A stretch of DNA of 41,992 nt, taken from Planctomycetota bacterium (lineage in GTDB: Bacteria; Planctomycetota; Planctomycetia; JALXBF01). Positions 28,200 through 38,400 of the stretch are shown here, piece by piece; the stretch's first letter is position 1; each line of letters starts with the position of its first letter. The DNA lies in NCBI GenBank assembly GCA_026991575.1, contig JALXBF010000153.1, positions 1 to 41,992 of the forward strand, in the 5' to 3' direction. Position numbers and translations under genes: made by a program. The notes under the pieces are model-generated. The model made no database searches and was not told the origin of the DNA. It saw only the letters and a list, made by a program, of their open reading frames with translations.

Positions 28200-28229
28200 T
28201 TGACCGAAGCCACTGCTCTGCGCTAATAT
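28200..28229 (+). promoter_or_regulatory. Sigma-70-type promoter of rpsB-tsf-pyrH-frr
   Basis: TTGACC (28200-28205) and TAATAT (28224-28229) are separated by 18 nt. The -35 matches 5 of 6 and the -10 4 of 6 consensus bases, in an otherwise GC-rich region. The start of transcription would fall near 28236, leaving a leader of about 140 nt before rpsB, long enough for ribosomal-protein feedback control by S2. Confidence 0.5.
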
Positions 28230-28375
28230 TCGTTGTCGCCCGTGCGTGACGAACCACCGGATTGCTTCTCCTGTCTGAGCCCGGCGCGGGCCGTGCCTGG
28301 ATCCGGCCGAACCGGGACTCTGGAGGTCCTGCCAATGGTCAAGCGTCGGAAGCGGTACAAAACGGGAGGCTGTGT

Positions 28376-29173
28376 GTGGCGTCGATAACGCTGAAAGAAC
28401 TGGTGGAGGCTGGCGTTCATTTTGGCCATCGCAAGAGCCGACGTAACCCGAAGATGGACCCGTACATCTTCGCGCGGCAGGGCCCGATCTACCTGATCGA
28501 CCTGCGCGAGACGATGAGGGGATTGTTGCGCGCCGGCCGATTTCTGAAGCACGTCGTGGGCGACAACAACAGCCTGGTGCTGTTCGTGGGCACGAAGCGG
28601 CAGGCAAAGGAGATCATCACGCGGGCCGCACAACGCTGCGGTATGCCGTACGTAGCCGAACGCTGGCTTGGCGGCACGCTCACCAACTTCGAGACCATTC
28701 GTTCCCGCATGCGCCGCCTCGAGGAGCTGGAAGACCTGATCAACTCGGACCGCATCAACACCTACTCCAAGAAGATGATCGCGGCCATCAACCGCGAGTA
28801 TCGCAAGATGTATCGAAATCTGCACGGTATCCGCACGTTGAACCGACTTCCCGGCGCCGTGTTCGTGGTCGATCCGGTGCGGGAGCACAATGCCGTGGCC
28901 GAGGCGCGCAAGCTACAGATCCCGGTAGTCGCACTCATCGACACGGACGGCGACCCAGATCTGGTCGACCTGCCGATCCCCGGCAACGACGACAGCATGC
29001 GGTCGATCGAAGTGATCGTCAACTACATCGCGGACTGTATCCAGGAGGCGCGGGAGGCAAGCCAGCCTGCCGAGGGTGAACAGCCGCTGGAGACGGTTCA
29101 ATCGGCGGCCGGGGGCCAGACCAGCGCGGCCGGTAGCGGTGGCAGCGGCAGCTCCGGCGACTCGTCCCGTTGA
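28376..29173 (+). CDS. rpsB: 30S ribosomal protein S2
   Basis: S2 is a structural protein of the small ribosomal subunit. The product has 265 residues from GTG 28376, which follows GGGAGG by 6 nt and begins at the conserved [17 protein letters not shown]. An in-frame ATG at 28262 would add 38 residues that lie in the leader. Typical segments are [49 protein letters not shown], and [20 protein letters not shown] followed by NDDS. A low-complexity Gly/Ser/Ala/Glu tail of about 40 residues closes the protein. First gene of the conserved rpsB-tsf-pyrH-frr cluster. Confidence 0.96.
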   Translation: MASITLKELVEAGVHFGHRKSRRNPKMDPYIFARQGPIYLIDLRETMRGLLRAGRFLKHVVGDNNSLVLFVGTKRQAKEIITRAAQRCGMPYVAERWLGGTLTNFETIRSRMRRLEELEDLINSDRINTYSKKMIAAINREYRKMYRNLHGIRTLNRLPGAVFVVDPVREHNAVAEARKLQIPVVALIDTDGDPDLVDLPIPGNDDSMRSIEVIVNYIADCIQEAREASQPAEGEQPLETVQSAAGGQTSAAGSGGSGSSGDSSR

Positions 29174-29243
29174 TTGCTCCCACCAGTCAGCCTCCCGAGG
29201 TCACTGGCCGTGAACGGTGCCGCCCACAGTGTGGAGGACGGCG

Positions 29244-30110
29244 ATGAGCGAATCGGGCACAAGGTACCAGCCAACTGCTCAGGAAGTGAAGGCCCTGCGT
29301 GAGCGTACGGGCCTGCCGATGATGGAATGTAAGAGAGCACTGATCGAGGCGGAGGGCGATCAGGACAAGGCCGTGGAGATCCTGCGCCAGCAAGGGGCGA
29401 AGGTCAGTGCGAAGAAGACCGGCCGTGAAACGGCCGAGGGCCGGATCGAAGCGTACCGTAGCCCAGACGGGCAGGTCGTCGCGCTGGCAATGGTCCTCTG
29501 CGAGCAGGCCCCGTCGGCGCGCAACGAGAAGTTCGTCCAGCTCGTTCAGGCCCTTGCCAAGCAGGCCGCCTTGATCGAAGGAGAGCCAACGCCTGAAGCC
29601 GTGCTCCAGGCCCCGCTGATCGACGATCCGAGCCGAACGGGTCAGGATCTCCTACTGGACACGGTCAACCTGATCCGTGAGAACATGCAGGTCGCTAAGG
29701 TCGCCCGCCTGAAGGCCAACGGCGGCATCCTCGGGGCGTACGTCCACTTCAACTACCAGGAGGCCGCACTGGTGCGGATCGAAGGCGAGGGCGCGACGCC
29801 GGAGCTGGCCGACGAAATCGCGGCCAACATCGTTGCGTTCAAGCCTCGCGTCATTAGCCGCGAACAGCTGAGCCCTGAGGAGGTGGAGCGCGAGAAGGCG
29901 ATCCTGCGCGAAGCGGTCAAACAGGAAGGCAAGCCGGAGCACATCGTGGAACGGATCGTCGAAGGACGGCTTGCTTCCGGCTACTATGCCGAAAACGTTG
30001 CCCTGGATCAGCCCTACATCCAGAACCCGAAGAAGACCCTGGGCGATTACCTGAAGCAGAAGGGCAAGATCAAGATCACCGACTTCGTACGGTTCAAGAT
30101 CGGTGAGTAG
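29244..30110 (+). CDS. tsf: Elongation factor Ts
   Basis: EF-Ts is the nucleotide exchange factor of EF-Tu. From ATG 29244, with GGAGG 6 nt upstream, it has 288 residues. The UBA-like N-terminal domain holds VKALRERTGLPMMECKRALIEAEGD, whose end matches the TGAGMMDCKKAL family signature. The NEKFVQLVQALAKQAAL segment, NGGILGAYVHFN, and the C-terminal helical and DYLKQKGKIKITDFVRFKIGE regions are typical. An in-frame ATG 27 nt upstream is less likely because it precedes the ribosome site. It follows rpsB by 70 nt. Confidence 0.96.
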   Translation: MSESGTRYQPTAQEVKALRERTGLPMMECKRALIEAEGDQDKAVEILRQQGAKVSAKKTGRETAEGRIEAYRSPDGQVVALAMVLCEQAPSARNEKFVQLVQALAKQAALIEGEPTPEAVLQAPLIDDPSRTGQDLLLDTVNLIRENMQVAKVARLKANGGILGAYVHFNYQEAALVRIEGEGATPELADEIAANIVAFKPRVISREQLSPEEVEREKAILREAVKQEGKPEHIVERIVEGRLASGYYAENVALDQPYIQNPKKTLGDYLKQKGKIKITDFVRFKIGE

Positions 30111-30276
30111 TCCGTGAACATGCCGGGGCGTGGACGGCGCGCGACAAGGTCCATGCCCTTTTTCGTTTGGCCGCCTGGTGGCCGCCGGTAGAATGGACGC
30201 CGAGGCCGTGGTGGCTGGGCCGCCCGGGCCATGGCACGATCGGCCGGCGGCCGTTCTCCTGGGAGTGAGCAGGCCG

Positions 30277-31035
30277 ATGAGCGCAGGAGAAGGCCGAAGA
30301 CGTCGCGTACTCTTGAAACTCAGTGGCGATTGCTTCTCGCGTTCTGGCCAGGGTGGGCTGGATGCCGAGGCCATCTCAAGCATTGCCTCGGAGCTGGCCC
30401 AGGCCGCTCGGCAAGGGGTTGAGCCCGCGGTGGTTGTCGGCGGTGGCAACATCATCCGCGGCAGCGACCTGGCTCGGCGCATCGGCGCCATCAACCCGAC
30501 CACGGCCGACTACATGGGCATGCTGGCCACCGTTGTCAATGCCCTGGCGCTGCAGGACGCGGTGGAACGCGAGGGCGTGGAGACCCGGGTGCTGACGGCC
30601 ATCCGCATGGAAGAGGTTGCCGAGCCGTACATCCGCCGACGTGCAACCCGGCACCTGGAAAAGGGACGCGTTGTCATCCTGGCCGCCGGAATCGGCAGCC
30701 CCTGTGTGACCACGGACACCGCTGCCGCGCTGCGGGCCGTGGAACTCGGCGCCAGCGTGCTGCTGAAAGCCACACGCGTCGACGGGGTCTATTCCGACGA
30801 CCCGGAACGTAACCCTCACGCGGTCCGATACGAGCACGTGACCTACGAGCAAGTGCTCCAGCAGCGACTGTCCGTAATGGATGCCACCGCAATCAGTATG
30901 GCCCGCGAGCATGGCCTGCCGATCCTTGTCTTTAGCTTCCGCAGGCCGGGTAACATTCTGCGAGCCCTCACCGGGGAACGGATCGGGACACTGGTCAGCG
31001 AAACCGAACCGGAAACGCTGTCACAGACATCCTAG
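30277..31035 (+). CDS. pyrH: UMP kinase
   Basis: This enzyme phosphorylates UMP to UDP in pyrimidine nucleotide synthesis and belongs to the amino-acid-kinase fold. The 252-residue product is close to normal size. Motifs are VLLKLSGDCF, VVVGGGNIIRGSDLA, TADYMGMLATVVNALALQD, EPYIRRRATRHLEKGRVVI, TTDTAAALRAVELGASVLL, KATRVDGVYSDDPERNP and VMDATAISMAREHGLPI. ATG 30277 is chosen as it precedes the first beta strand by a short tail; GTG 30265 in the same frame is a possible alternative, and the ribosome site (GGGAG, 11 nt away) does not decide. It lies in the conserved tsf-pyrH-frr order. Confidence 0.95.
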   Translation: MSAGEGRRRRVLLKLSGDCFSRSGQGGLDAEAISSIASELAQAARQGVEPAVVVGGGNIIRGSDLARRIGAINPTTADYMGMLATVVNALALQDAVEREGVETRVLTAIRMEEVAEPYIRRRATRHLEKGRVVILAAGIGSPCVTTDTAAALRAVELGASVLLKATRVDGVYSDDPERNPHAVRYEHVTYEQVLQQRLSVMDATAISMAREHGLPILVFSFRRPGNILRALTGERIGTLVSETEPETLSQTS

Positions 31036-31075
31036 GGCCGCGCATCCTAGGGGCTGCTGCCTGGGAGGCGACGTA

Positions 31076-31639
31076 ATGACCACACTAGACGATGTCCTGC
31101 TCGATTGCGAAGATCGCATGGAAAAGGCGGTCAAGGTGTTCCGTGACGAACTCCGCGGACTGCGCACCGGACGCGCCACCCCGGCTCTGGTCGAACACAT
31201 CAAGATCGACTACTACGGAACCCCAACGCCGCTGCGCCAGATCGCCAGCATTAGCTGCCCCGAGCCGATGATGATCGTCATCCGACCTTTCGATCCGACC
31301 GCGTTGAAGGAGATCGAGCGGGCCATCCAGGCCAGTGACCTGGGCCTTAACCCGAACAACGACGGGAAACTCATCCGCCTCGTCCTGCCGCCGCTGTCCG
31401 TCGAACGACGCAAACAGCTGGTCAGCCGGGTTAAGGAGATGGCCGAACAGGCCCGCGTGGCGATCCGCAACGTGCGCCGCGATGCGAACAAGAAAATCGA
31501 CCAGCTACAAAAAGAGGGGGTCATCTCCGAGGACGACCGGAACCGCGCACGAGAAGAGGTACAGGATCTGACCAAGAAATACGAGGGCCAGGTCAACGAG
31601 GCCGCAGACGCGAAAGCAAAGGAAATCATGGAAGAATAG
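31076..31639 (+). CDS. frr: Ribosome recycling factor
   Basis: RRF splits post-termination ribosomes together with EF-G. The 187-residue product is normal in size and all-helical with the central beta domain. Typical segments are MEKAVKVFRDELRGLRTGRA, IKIDYYGTPTPLRQIASI, MIVIRPFDPTALKEIERAI, DLGLNPNNDGKLIRLVLPPL, RRKQLVSRVKEMAEQARVAI and NVRRDANKKIDQLQKEG. ATG 31076 lies 7 nt behind GGGAGG. It overlaps nothing, follows pyrH by 40 nt and ends the cluster, converging on the PPC gene at 31756. Confidence 0.96.
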   Translation: MTTLDDVLLDCEDRMEKAVKVFRDELRGLRTGRATPALVEHIKIDYYGTPTPLRQIASISCPEPMMIVIRPFDPTALKEIERAIQASDLGLNPNNDGKLIRLVLPPLSVERRKQLVSRVKEMAEQARVAIRNVRRDANKKIDQLQKEGVISEDDRNRAREEVQDLTKKYEGQVNEAADAKAKEIMEE

Positions 31640-31755
31640 GCCGCCAACCGCAGTGCGTCCGATCACCTCGGCCAGACTGAGTGTCCTCCGGCCGGTCGTC
31701 TCGCCGGACGCGGCGATGCCGCCTGCTAGCACTGCGTGAACGCGACGCTTTTCCC

Positions 31756-34257
31756 CTACTGCTCGATCCGAATGTTGACTTGGAAGGAAGGCGTAACCGT
31801 TTGGTTACCCACCCGCACCGGGCAGACGACCGTCACCGGACGCTCGCCCGTGGGCGCCGACTCGGCCACCGTCACCTTTAGCTTGATCTCGTCCGCATCC
31901 GCTGCAATCGTGGTGTTCCCGATTCGCACCCCGTTCGGCACGTTTCGGAACTGAACAGGCACTGGACCGGCGAAGCCCCCCTGCCGTTTCACTCGAATGG
32001 TCAACTCACCTTCCTGGCCCTTCTTCACCACGAGCGGTGTCGGTTCGAAAGACAAAGCCACGGGGTCCACGATGATCAGTTCGACGTTGTTGGATGGAAG
32101 GTACACGTTGATCGGTCGCTTGTTCTTGCCGGACGGGTCCTTCGTGTACGGTACACGCGCCGTGCCCCGTACCGCGATGCTGTAGTGCCCAAGGGGCGTG
32201 TTCGCACGAGTCTGGAAATTCAGCGTCCCTTCCGTCTGGTTGGCCGGGATGGTGATGTTCGCGTTGGAGACGTTCGGCGGCAGCACCATCGCTGTGATGC
32301 CGGAGACCGCGTCCTTGAAGTCCCCGCGCCGTTCGACCTTCACTTTGATCGAGGCGACCAGGCCCCGGGCCAGCTCCAGCCGCCGCGGTTCGGCCACAAG
32401 CCGGTAGGGGGCCGACTCCGCGATGGTGCTGAACGCTTCCCAGCGGCGCAACCGGGCGGAAGCCGGGTTGCGCGTCCCCGGGTTGTACGCCCAGACGATG
32501 CCGCCGAACTTCACAGGACGCTCAACAGGCTTACCCGCAATCTCAGCACGTGCCGTCAGCGTAAGCGGACCGTGCACGGGCTTGGGCTCGGCTGCCGCAA
32601 GCACCAGCGGCGCGTACACCTGTCCCGGCCCGAACACCACCTCCGGTGCTTCAACGCCTTCAGGCAAGCCGCTAACGCGAACCCGCACCTCGCCCGAGAA
32701 ACCATCGCGACGGATCAGATACAAGTCCAGGTGTGCCGTTCCGTGCGATCGCAGCACCACGCCAGACGGCTGGCGGACAACGTTGGGCAGCGGCCCGCCG
32801 ACCAGGGCAAACACGGTGAATGAAGGCGACTCGGGTCGGACGATCAACCGGTACCCCAGCCGCGCATCGCCCCGTACCGAGGCGTACAAATCCCGAGCCT
32901 GGATGAGAAACTTGCCGTCCTCCGGGACAGCGAAGCGATAGACGGCATCGCGCCGGACGGTGGAGAACACCAGGTTCGCCGGGCTGGTTCGGTCGTCGTC
33001 CACCCGCGCCAGCTGGGCTCCGTCCCGGGCGCGCCGAATCACCAGTACGGGATCCGTGGGCAGGTCAAGCGTTTGGGATTGCAGTTCAATCCACCACACC
33101 TGTCCCCGTTTTGCTTCGAAGACGAACCAGTCGCGGTCGTTCGTAGCCTCGAACGTGCCGTGAACTTCGACCGGTGGCGTGATCGGCTGCGCCTTGTCCG
33201 GCTGGTCATTCGGTTCCTGGGCCAGGACGATCGGATGCTCAGCATACGCGATCAGCACGGCATTACTTGTCCCCTGGTCGGACGTGAATAGGTACGCGAA
33301 GCCGTCGAACAACACGGTCCATGGTGGCATGTGCCGCCGGATCGGCCCGGCCTGCGGTGCGGTTAGCTCGACCGCGCGTGCTTCCAGTCGTTGCCCGCGG
33401 ACAAACGCTTCCACCGGCTGGCCGCCTGCCAGCAGCCGGCCAAACAGAGTAATCCGACTCGGTTTCGCTTTCGGAGCAGCTATCGGCAGCACATGCTCCA
33501 GCACCGGAAACGTGCCGACGCGCAGGCGGTAGAAGTACTCGACCGATCCGTCATACACCTGATCGGCCAGCAACACGTAGTACGTGCCGTCACGTGGGGC
33601 GGTGAAGTCCAACAGACTGTCCAGGTCGAAATGGTTGTCGTTGAAGTCCAATTCCCGACCGGTGTCATCGTACAGCGTCAGCACGGGATTCAGCCGGGAA
33701 TCGATCCGCTGAGCTTCGACCTCGATCAGAACACGTTGTCCTTTCTTGAGCGACAGGGCGAAGTAGTCCAGGTCGGTGGCCCCGTTCACCTGGCCATTGA
33801 CGACCTGCCGCGTTACCCCATCGTTCAACAGCGGCTGAGCCTGGTCGCGCGAGTTGTTCGGTTCGCGCTCCGTTATCTCAGTGAAGTCACTGACGACGAA
33901 CGTCCGCGGATTCGACACGCCAAATCGCCCGAGGACACGCACATCGTAATACCCAACCGGCACATCAGGTGCAATCTTGACGCGGAACCGATTCGGCACC
34001 GGTACCTCTTTTCCGTCCTTTTGCTCGGTCACGCGTTCGACCGTGAAGCCCGGATGCTGAAACAGCAGCGCGGTGGCGTCCTCCAGATTCGCGCCGGTGA
34101 TCGTCACCTCGACGGTCGTTCCCGCCTGGCCACCCGGCGGAAAGACGCTCGTCAGGTACGGCCGGGGCAGTTGAGCGTGGCTGGTGCCGGAGGTTGCCAG
34201 CACAACGGTACCGGCCAGTGCAAGCACGAGGCTGCGGCAGCGATGAACAAAGTCCAT
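31756..34257 (-). CDS. Large secreted PPC-domain protein
   Basis: The 833-residue product has an N-terminal signal peptide (LVLALAGTVVLATSGTSHAQ). An IPT/TIG-like domain follows at about residues 33-125 (YLTSVFPPGGQAGTTVEVTI), then two PPC-like beta domains with ITEREPNNSRDQAQPL and LAQEPNDQPDKAQPITPPVE. Later regions include VRVRVSGLPEGVEAPEV and VEVKKGQEG-type Ig-like strands up to the C-terminus. It is predicted to be exported and entirely beta-rich, with no protease domain or catalytic motif. Such proteins are abundant in planctomycetes and are of unknown, probably envelope or extracellular, function. It lies 43 nt downstream of the DUF1080 gene on the same strand, so an operon is likely. 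Confidence 0.85.
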   Translation of the reverse strand: MDFVHRCRSLVLALAGTVVLATSGTSHAQLPRPYLTSVFPPGGQAGTTVEVTITGANLEDATALLFQHPGFTVERVTEQKDGKEVPVPNRFRVKIAPDVPVGYYDVRVLGRFGVSNPRTFVVSDFTEITEREPNNSRDQAQPLLNDGVTRQVVNGQVNGATDLDYFALSLKKGQRVLIEVEAQRIDSRLNPVLTLYDDTGRELDFNDNHFDLDSLLDFTAPRDGTYYVLLADQVYDGSVEYFYRLRVGTFPVLEHVLPIAAPKAKPSRITLFGRLLAGGQPVEAFVRGQRLEARAVELTAPQAGPIRRHMPPWTVLFDGFAYLFTSDQGTSNAVLIAYAEHPIVLAQEPNDQPDKAQPITPPVEVHGTFEATNDRDWFVFEAKRGQVWWIELQSQTLDLPTDPVLVIRRARDGAQLARVDDDRTSPANLVFSTVRRDAVYRFAVPEDGKFLIQARDLYASVRGDARLGYRLIVRPESPSFTVFALVGGPLPNVVRQPSGVVLRSHGTAHLDLYLIRRDGFSGEVRVRVSGLPEGVEAPEVVFGPGQVYAPLVLAAAEPKPVHGPLTLTARAEIAGKPVERPVKFGGIVWAYNPGTRNPASARLRRWEAFSTIAESAPYRLVAEPRRLELARGLVASIKVKVERRGDFKDAVSGITAMVLPPNVSNANITIPANQTEGTLNFQTRANTPLGHYSIAVRGTARVPYTKDPSGKNKRPINVYLPSNNVELIIVDPVALSFEPTPLVVKKGQEGELTIRVKRQGGFAGPVPVQFRNVPNGVRIGNTTIAADADEIKLKVTVAESAPTGERPVTVVCPVRVGNQTVTPSFQVNIRIEQ

Positions 34258-34300
34258 GGCGTCTTTCTTCCTGGCGAAGGTTGGGGATTCCTGGTCGAGA

Positions 34301-35143
34301 TCAGAGCTTCTTCAGGTCGATGCGCCGAAAGTAAATCTCCGCCCCTTCTGACTGGAACAGAATCTTGCCCGAGGTCAGGCTGGAGTTCCACGCCCGGTTA
34401 ACAACCTTCCCGTTCACAATGTTGGTAATCCGATCCCCCTGGCAGATAACCTCCAGACGAGTCCACTGCCCAAAGGGGCTTTCGACGTCGTTTGCCCCGC
34501 GGAAACCGAGCACGTCCTTCCAGTCCGGATCACGCCCGAACCAGTTGATCCGACCACCCCGGAAGGTACGCTCCTGCCCGTCAGGGTCGTAGACCCACTC
34601 TCCGTCGCGGTCACGGCTGACGGTTGTGGTCAGGCTGGGGACGATCCGTTTGCCATCCTTCGTGTACCCGGGCACCATGATGAAGTCTCCCACGCCGCCT
34701 TCGATGATCTGGCACTCCTGGGACAACATCCACGGGCCGTTGAAGTCCGGCCGGTAGTTCCCCTCTGGTCCCTGGCAGTGCAGCAGGATGCCGCTGTCGC
34801 GTGCCCGGCGAGCGCGGGGGTTCCAGGTGACCGGGCCCCAGCGGAACTCAACGATCAGGTGGTAATCCGAGTACGCCTCCTTCGTGATCAGACCGCCGAA
34901 TTTCTCACCGCTGATGCGGATCGCGGGGCCACCATCGATGTAGTCGACCACGGTGAAGACTCGTAGCGGATCCTCAAAGTGGTAGTCCACGAGCCAGGTG
35001 TAGAAGTTGCTCAGGTCCTTGCCATTGAACAGGTGCAGGACCTCGTCGTCCTTCGAACGGCCCTCTGGTGCGGAAACGACGGTCGAAACAACCAGAAAAC
35101 CAAGGCCAAGACCGAGCAACAAGCACGTCAGTGTCGAACGCAC
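34301..35143 (-). CDS. Secreted DUF1080 (3-keto-disaccharide hydrolase-like) protein
   Basis: DUF1080 proteins are concanavalin-like beta-jelly-roll proteins; some are 3-keto-glycoside hydrolases and many in planctomycetes are uncharacterised. From GTG 35143 the product has 280 residues with a signal peptide (STLTCLLLGLGLGFLVVSTV). HLFNGKDLSNFYTWLVD opens the domain. EFGG-like FGGLITKEAYSDYHLIVEFR, RDSGILLHCQGPEG, QECQIIEGGVGDFIMV and the closing LKKL-type strand EIYFRRIDLKKL are family-typical. AGAGGT lies about 6 nt before the GTG; a TTG at 35161 in frame is possible but would fall on top of this site. The downstream PPC gene probably shares its transcript. Confidence 0.9.
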   Translation of the reverse strand: MRSTLTCLLLGLGLGFLVVSTVVSAPEGRSKDDEVLHLFNGKDLSNFYTWLVDYHFEDPLRVFTVVDYIDGGPAIRISGEKFGGLITKEAYSDYHLIVEFRWGPVTWNPRARRARDSGILLHCQGPEGNYRPDFNGPWMLSQECQIIEGGVGDFIMVPGYTKDGKRIVPSLTTTVSRDRDGEWVYDPDGQERTFRGGRINWFGRDPDWKDVLGFRGANDVESPFGQWTRLEVICQGDRITNIVNGKVVNRAWNSSLTSGKILFQSEGAEIYFRRIDLKKL

Positions 35144-35280
35144 GGTGCTACCTCTCTGCAAGCACGAATGACACTCTACCCCAATCGCACATCAGGTCCG
35201 TGACTCCACTAGCGGCGTGGAGCTCGGGGCAGACCGCGACCGCGGTTGAGCCCTTGCACCCAGGCGGTGCGTCCGTTCGT

Positions 35281-35370
35281 CTCGATCGGACCCGTTACCG
35301 TTTGGCCGGCCGTCTCGACCGGCCGCCGGTGAGTCCAGTGGGCAGGAGCCCAGCTGGGAATGACCTGAGC
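35281..35370 (-). repeat. Intergenic repeat, copy X (downstream of the WD40 gene)
   Basis: This lies in the 311-bp gap between the DUF1080 gene and the WD40 gene, which otherwise holds nothing recognisable. It aligns by eye with 39200-39286, both reading the same way. Shared blocks include GATCGG near one end, CGTCTNGACCGG in the middle, and AGCCCAGCTGG near the other. The copies are diverged, so the repeat is old. No terminal inverted repeats or coding sequence are evident. Confidence 0.5.
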
Positions 35371-35454
35371 CCCTAGCGTATTGGCACCGATCCGATGCAA
35401 GAGCCGAACCGCACCCGGCAACCGGATCGCCACGCGCGGATGCCGCTTGCTGTG

Positions 35455-38400
35455 CTAGTCTACCGTCAGCTCGAATACGAACGCAAAGCCGTTGCTGCAC
35501 GCCACGGCCAGCCGTTTGCCATCGGGCGAAACGGCCAGGTGGTTGATGCCGCGTGGCTTCTGTACGGGGGCGGGAACCGCGAAGGACTTCACCTTCTTGC
35601 CGCTGGTGACTTCCCAAATGTGGATGTTGCCCATGTAGTCGCCCGCCAGCACGTGCTTTCCGTTGGCGGTGAATGCCACGTCGTATACCCACGCGGGTAC
35701 CTCAGAGAACGTTTGCAGTTCAACACCGGCTGCCAGGTTCCAGACCCGCACCGTTTTGTCGGGGCCGCACGATGCGATCAACTGGCCGTCACGGCTGACC
35801 GCTACGCCGTAGACTGCGTCTCCGTGGCCCGTGTACCGCCGCAGCTCCTGACCGTTTGCCGGATTCCAGGCCTTGATGATCTTGTCGGTACCGCCGCTGA
35901 CGAGCGTTTTCCCGTCGGGTGTGAATGCCAAGGCGTACACGGCGCGGGACTGGTCAGCGGCGATTTGCCGGACCTGGCGGCCCTGCGCCGGGTCCCAGAG
36001 CCGGATCGTTTTATCATGGCTGCCCGTAGCAATAAGCTTCCCATCCGGGGCGAAAACGACGACGTCCACCAGGTCGCCATGGCCTGTCAGATTGCGGGGT
36101 TCGTCACTGCCCAGTGAGAAGACGACGATCGACTTGGCTTCCGTCGCGGCGTAAATCGTGCGGTTGTCCGGCAGGAAGCCCACGTCGTGTACTGCCGCGC
36201 CCGCTTCGAACTGCGCGATCGCCGCCTTGTCGGCCAACGACCAGACCGTTACCTGACCGGTGGCGGTACCGGCGGCGACCAGCCGGTTGTCCAGGCTGAA
36301 GGCGACCGCTCGGACAGCGCCACGCATCCCTGTCCAGGTCGTAATCGGCTGTCCGTTGCCCGCGTTCCACACACGGGCGGTCTGGTCATCGCTCCCCGAT
36401 ACAACCATGGCCCCGTTTGGGCTGAAGGCCAGCGCGTTGACCGGCCCGCCGTGCCCCTTCCACTGAGCGACAAGGCTGCCATCGGCCGTGCGCCACAGTC
36501 GGATCACGGCGTCGTCGCCACCGGACGCAAACTGACGGCCGCTCGGGTGGAAAGCTAACGCCCGAATTCCGCCCTTGTGACCGACATACCGTTGAGCAAC
36601 CGAAAGCGTACGCACATGGATTTGTTTGTCTGCCGCTGCGGCCAGGACCCCTTTCCCGTCCGGAAGCAAAGCCACATCGTGCACACGCTGCCCGATCCGG
36701 AACGTTTCGAGCAACGTCGGGGCGCTGCCCGCCAGGGTCCAGACGCGGACAACGCCATCTCCATCGGCGGTGGCGATCCTCTTCTCGTCGGCGCTCAAAG
36801 CGATCGCTTCGATCGGCTTGTCGTGAGCGGCCGTGAGCACGAACCCGGGCTTCAATTGCTGCAGATCCCAGGCGCGAACGGATCGGTCCTCGCCGCACGA
36901 GTAGGCTCGCTTGCTGTCCTTGCTAACGGCAATGTGACGCACCGGTCCCTGGTGGCCAGTCATGCGGCCGACTTCCTTCTTCTCCAGGGAATCCCACAGG
37001 AGAAGTGTCCCGTCTGCCAGCCCCAGCAGCACGCGGCCGTTGGTCAGGATCGAACCCGCCGTCACTGCGGAGCCGTCACGGACCACAGTCGTCGCAGCAT
37101 GAGGCTGGCGGATGCGCAGCTTCTTGTCGGCGGTTGCCACCAGCAGGCCGTCGTTCGTGATGGCTGCGGCGGCAGGCTGGCCTCCGCTCCGGAACCATTC
37201 GATGACGTGACCGCTGGCCAGTTCGATCACGAATGCCTTGCCCTGATCGTTTGCGACCAACGCCCGTTTTCCGTCACGGTCGATCGCGACACGGGATACG
37301 TTGGCCGCGGCCGCCACCGTGCGCTGCACCTTCAGGTCCGCTCCCAGGAAGACAAACTGCCCGTTGGCCAGGGCCACGACGATGCCCTCGGTCGAAACAC
37401 GCAGCGCCACGGGCACGTCCGGTAGTTCGGGGGATTCAGCCTGCCTTGCGCCCTTGGCTACGTCCCACTGCCGTACGCGCTTGTCCGCACCGGCCGTGAC
37501 CAACTGGCTTGCATCCTTGAACGCGACGGCGGTCACGGGATTGGGACTGTGCGCGTCCAGCGTTCGTTTTTGCTCGCCGGTGACCACAAGGACCTGGCCG
37601 TTCTTGAGCCCCACGGCGAATCTGTCGGCGGCGGCAATTGCGATGGACTGGGGCTCGGCTGGCAATGTTTCGTCCCGGCTAACTTTGCCGTCGGCCAGCG
37701 ACACGATCTTGGCGTGTTTGTCCGCCGTGGCGCAAGCGGCGATCTTGGCGTCCGCGGTAACGGCAAGCGCGGCGATGGACGCACCGTGCACGGAGATGGT
37801 TCGCTCAAGCTTGCCGTTCGCCACGGCGACGACGTGCAGCTTGCCGGCAGCGTCAGCGACCAGGGTGCGTGGCTGTCCCGGCAGCGGTACCAAAGCGGTG
37901 GCTGCGGCGGGCAAGTCGTACTGACGGACAGGGGGCAAGGGCAGTGGCCAGAGCCGAGCCGATCCGTCCGCGGATGCGGTCAGCAGCAGCTGCCCTCCGG
38001 GGTGAAACGCGATCGCGCTGACCGATGCCGCATGCGCGCCGATCTGACCCAGCAGGTTGCCGTTGCGTGCGTCGAAGACGTAAACCTCACCCGCAGCCGT
38101 TGCTGCTGCAACCTGTTGTCCGTTCACTGAGTACGCGACAGCAGTGACCGGATCCTGAATGCCGCCGAACGTACGTTCCTGCTTGCCGTCCGCCACGATG
38201 TGCAGGCGAAGCGAGCGGTCCTGACCGCCGGACAGAACGCGACTGCCGTCCGGGCTGAGGGCCAGCGCGGTGACAGCGGCTCCGTGGCCGCCGATCGTAC
38301 GGCCCGACGCAATCGGCAGTTGCCACAGCTTGATCAGTCCGTCCGCTCCGGCGCTCAAGACCTGCTGATTGTTTGCGTGGATCGCAACGGCCTGGACCGG

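Noticed and set aside
28262-28375. Upstream ATG start for S2
   Set aside because: The added 38 residues do not resemble S2 N-termini, and GGGAGG sits 6 nt before GTG 28376 where the family sequence begins.
31640-31755. Bidirectional terminator between frr and the PPC gene
   Set aside because: Only short stems (5-6 bp, e.g. GCGGC-GAT-GCCGC) without T-runs; too weak to call.
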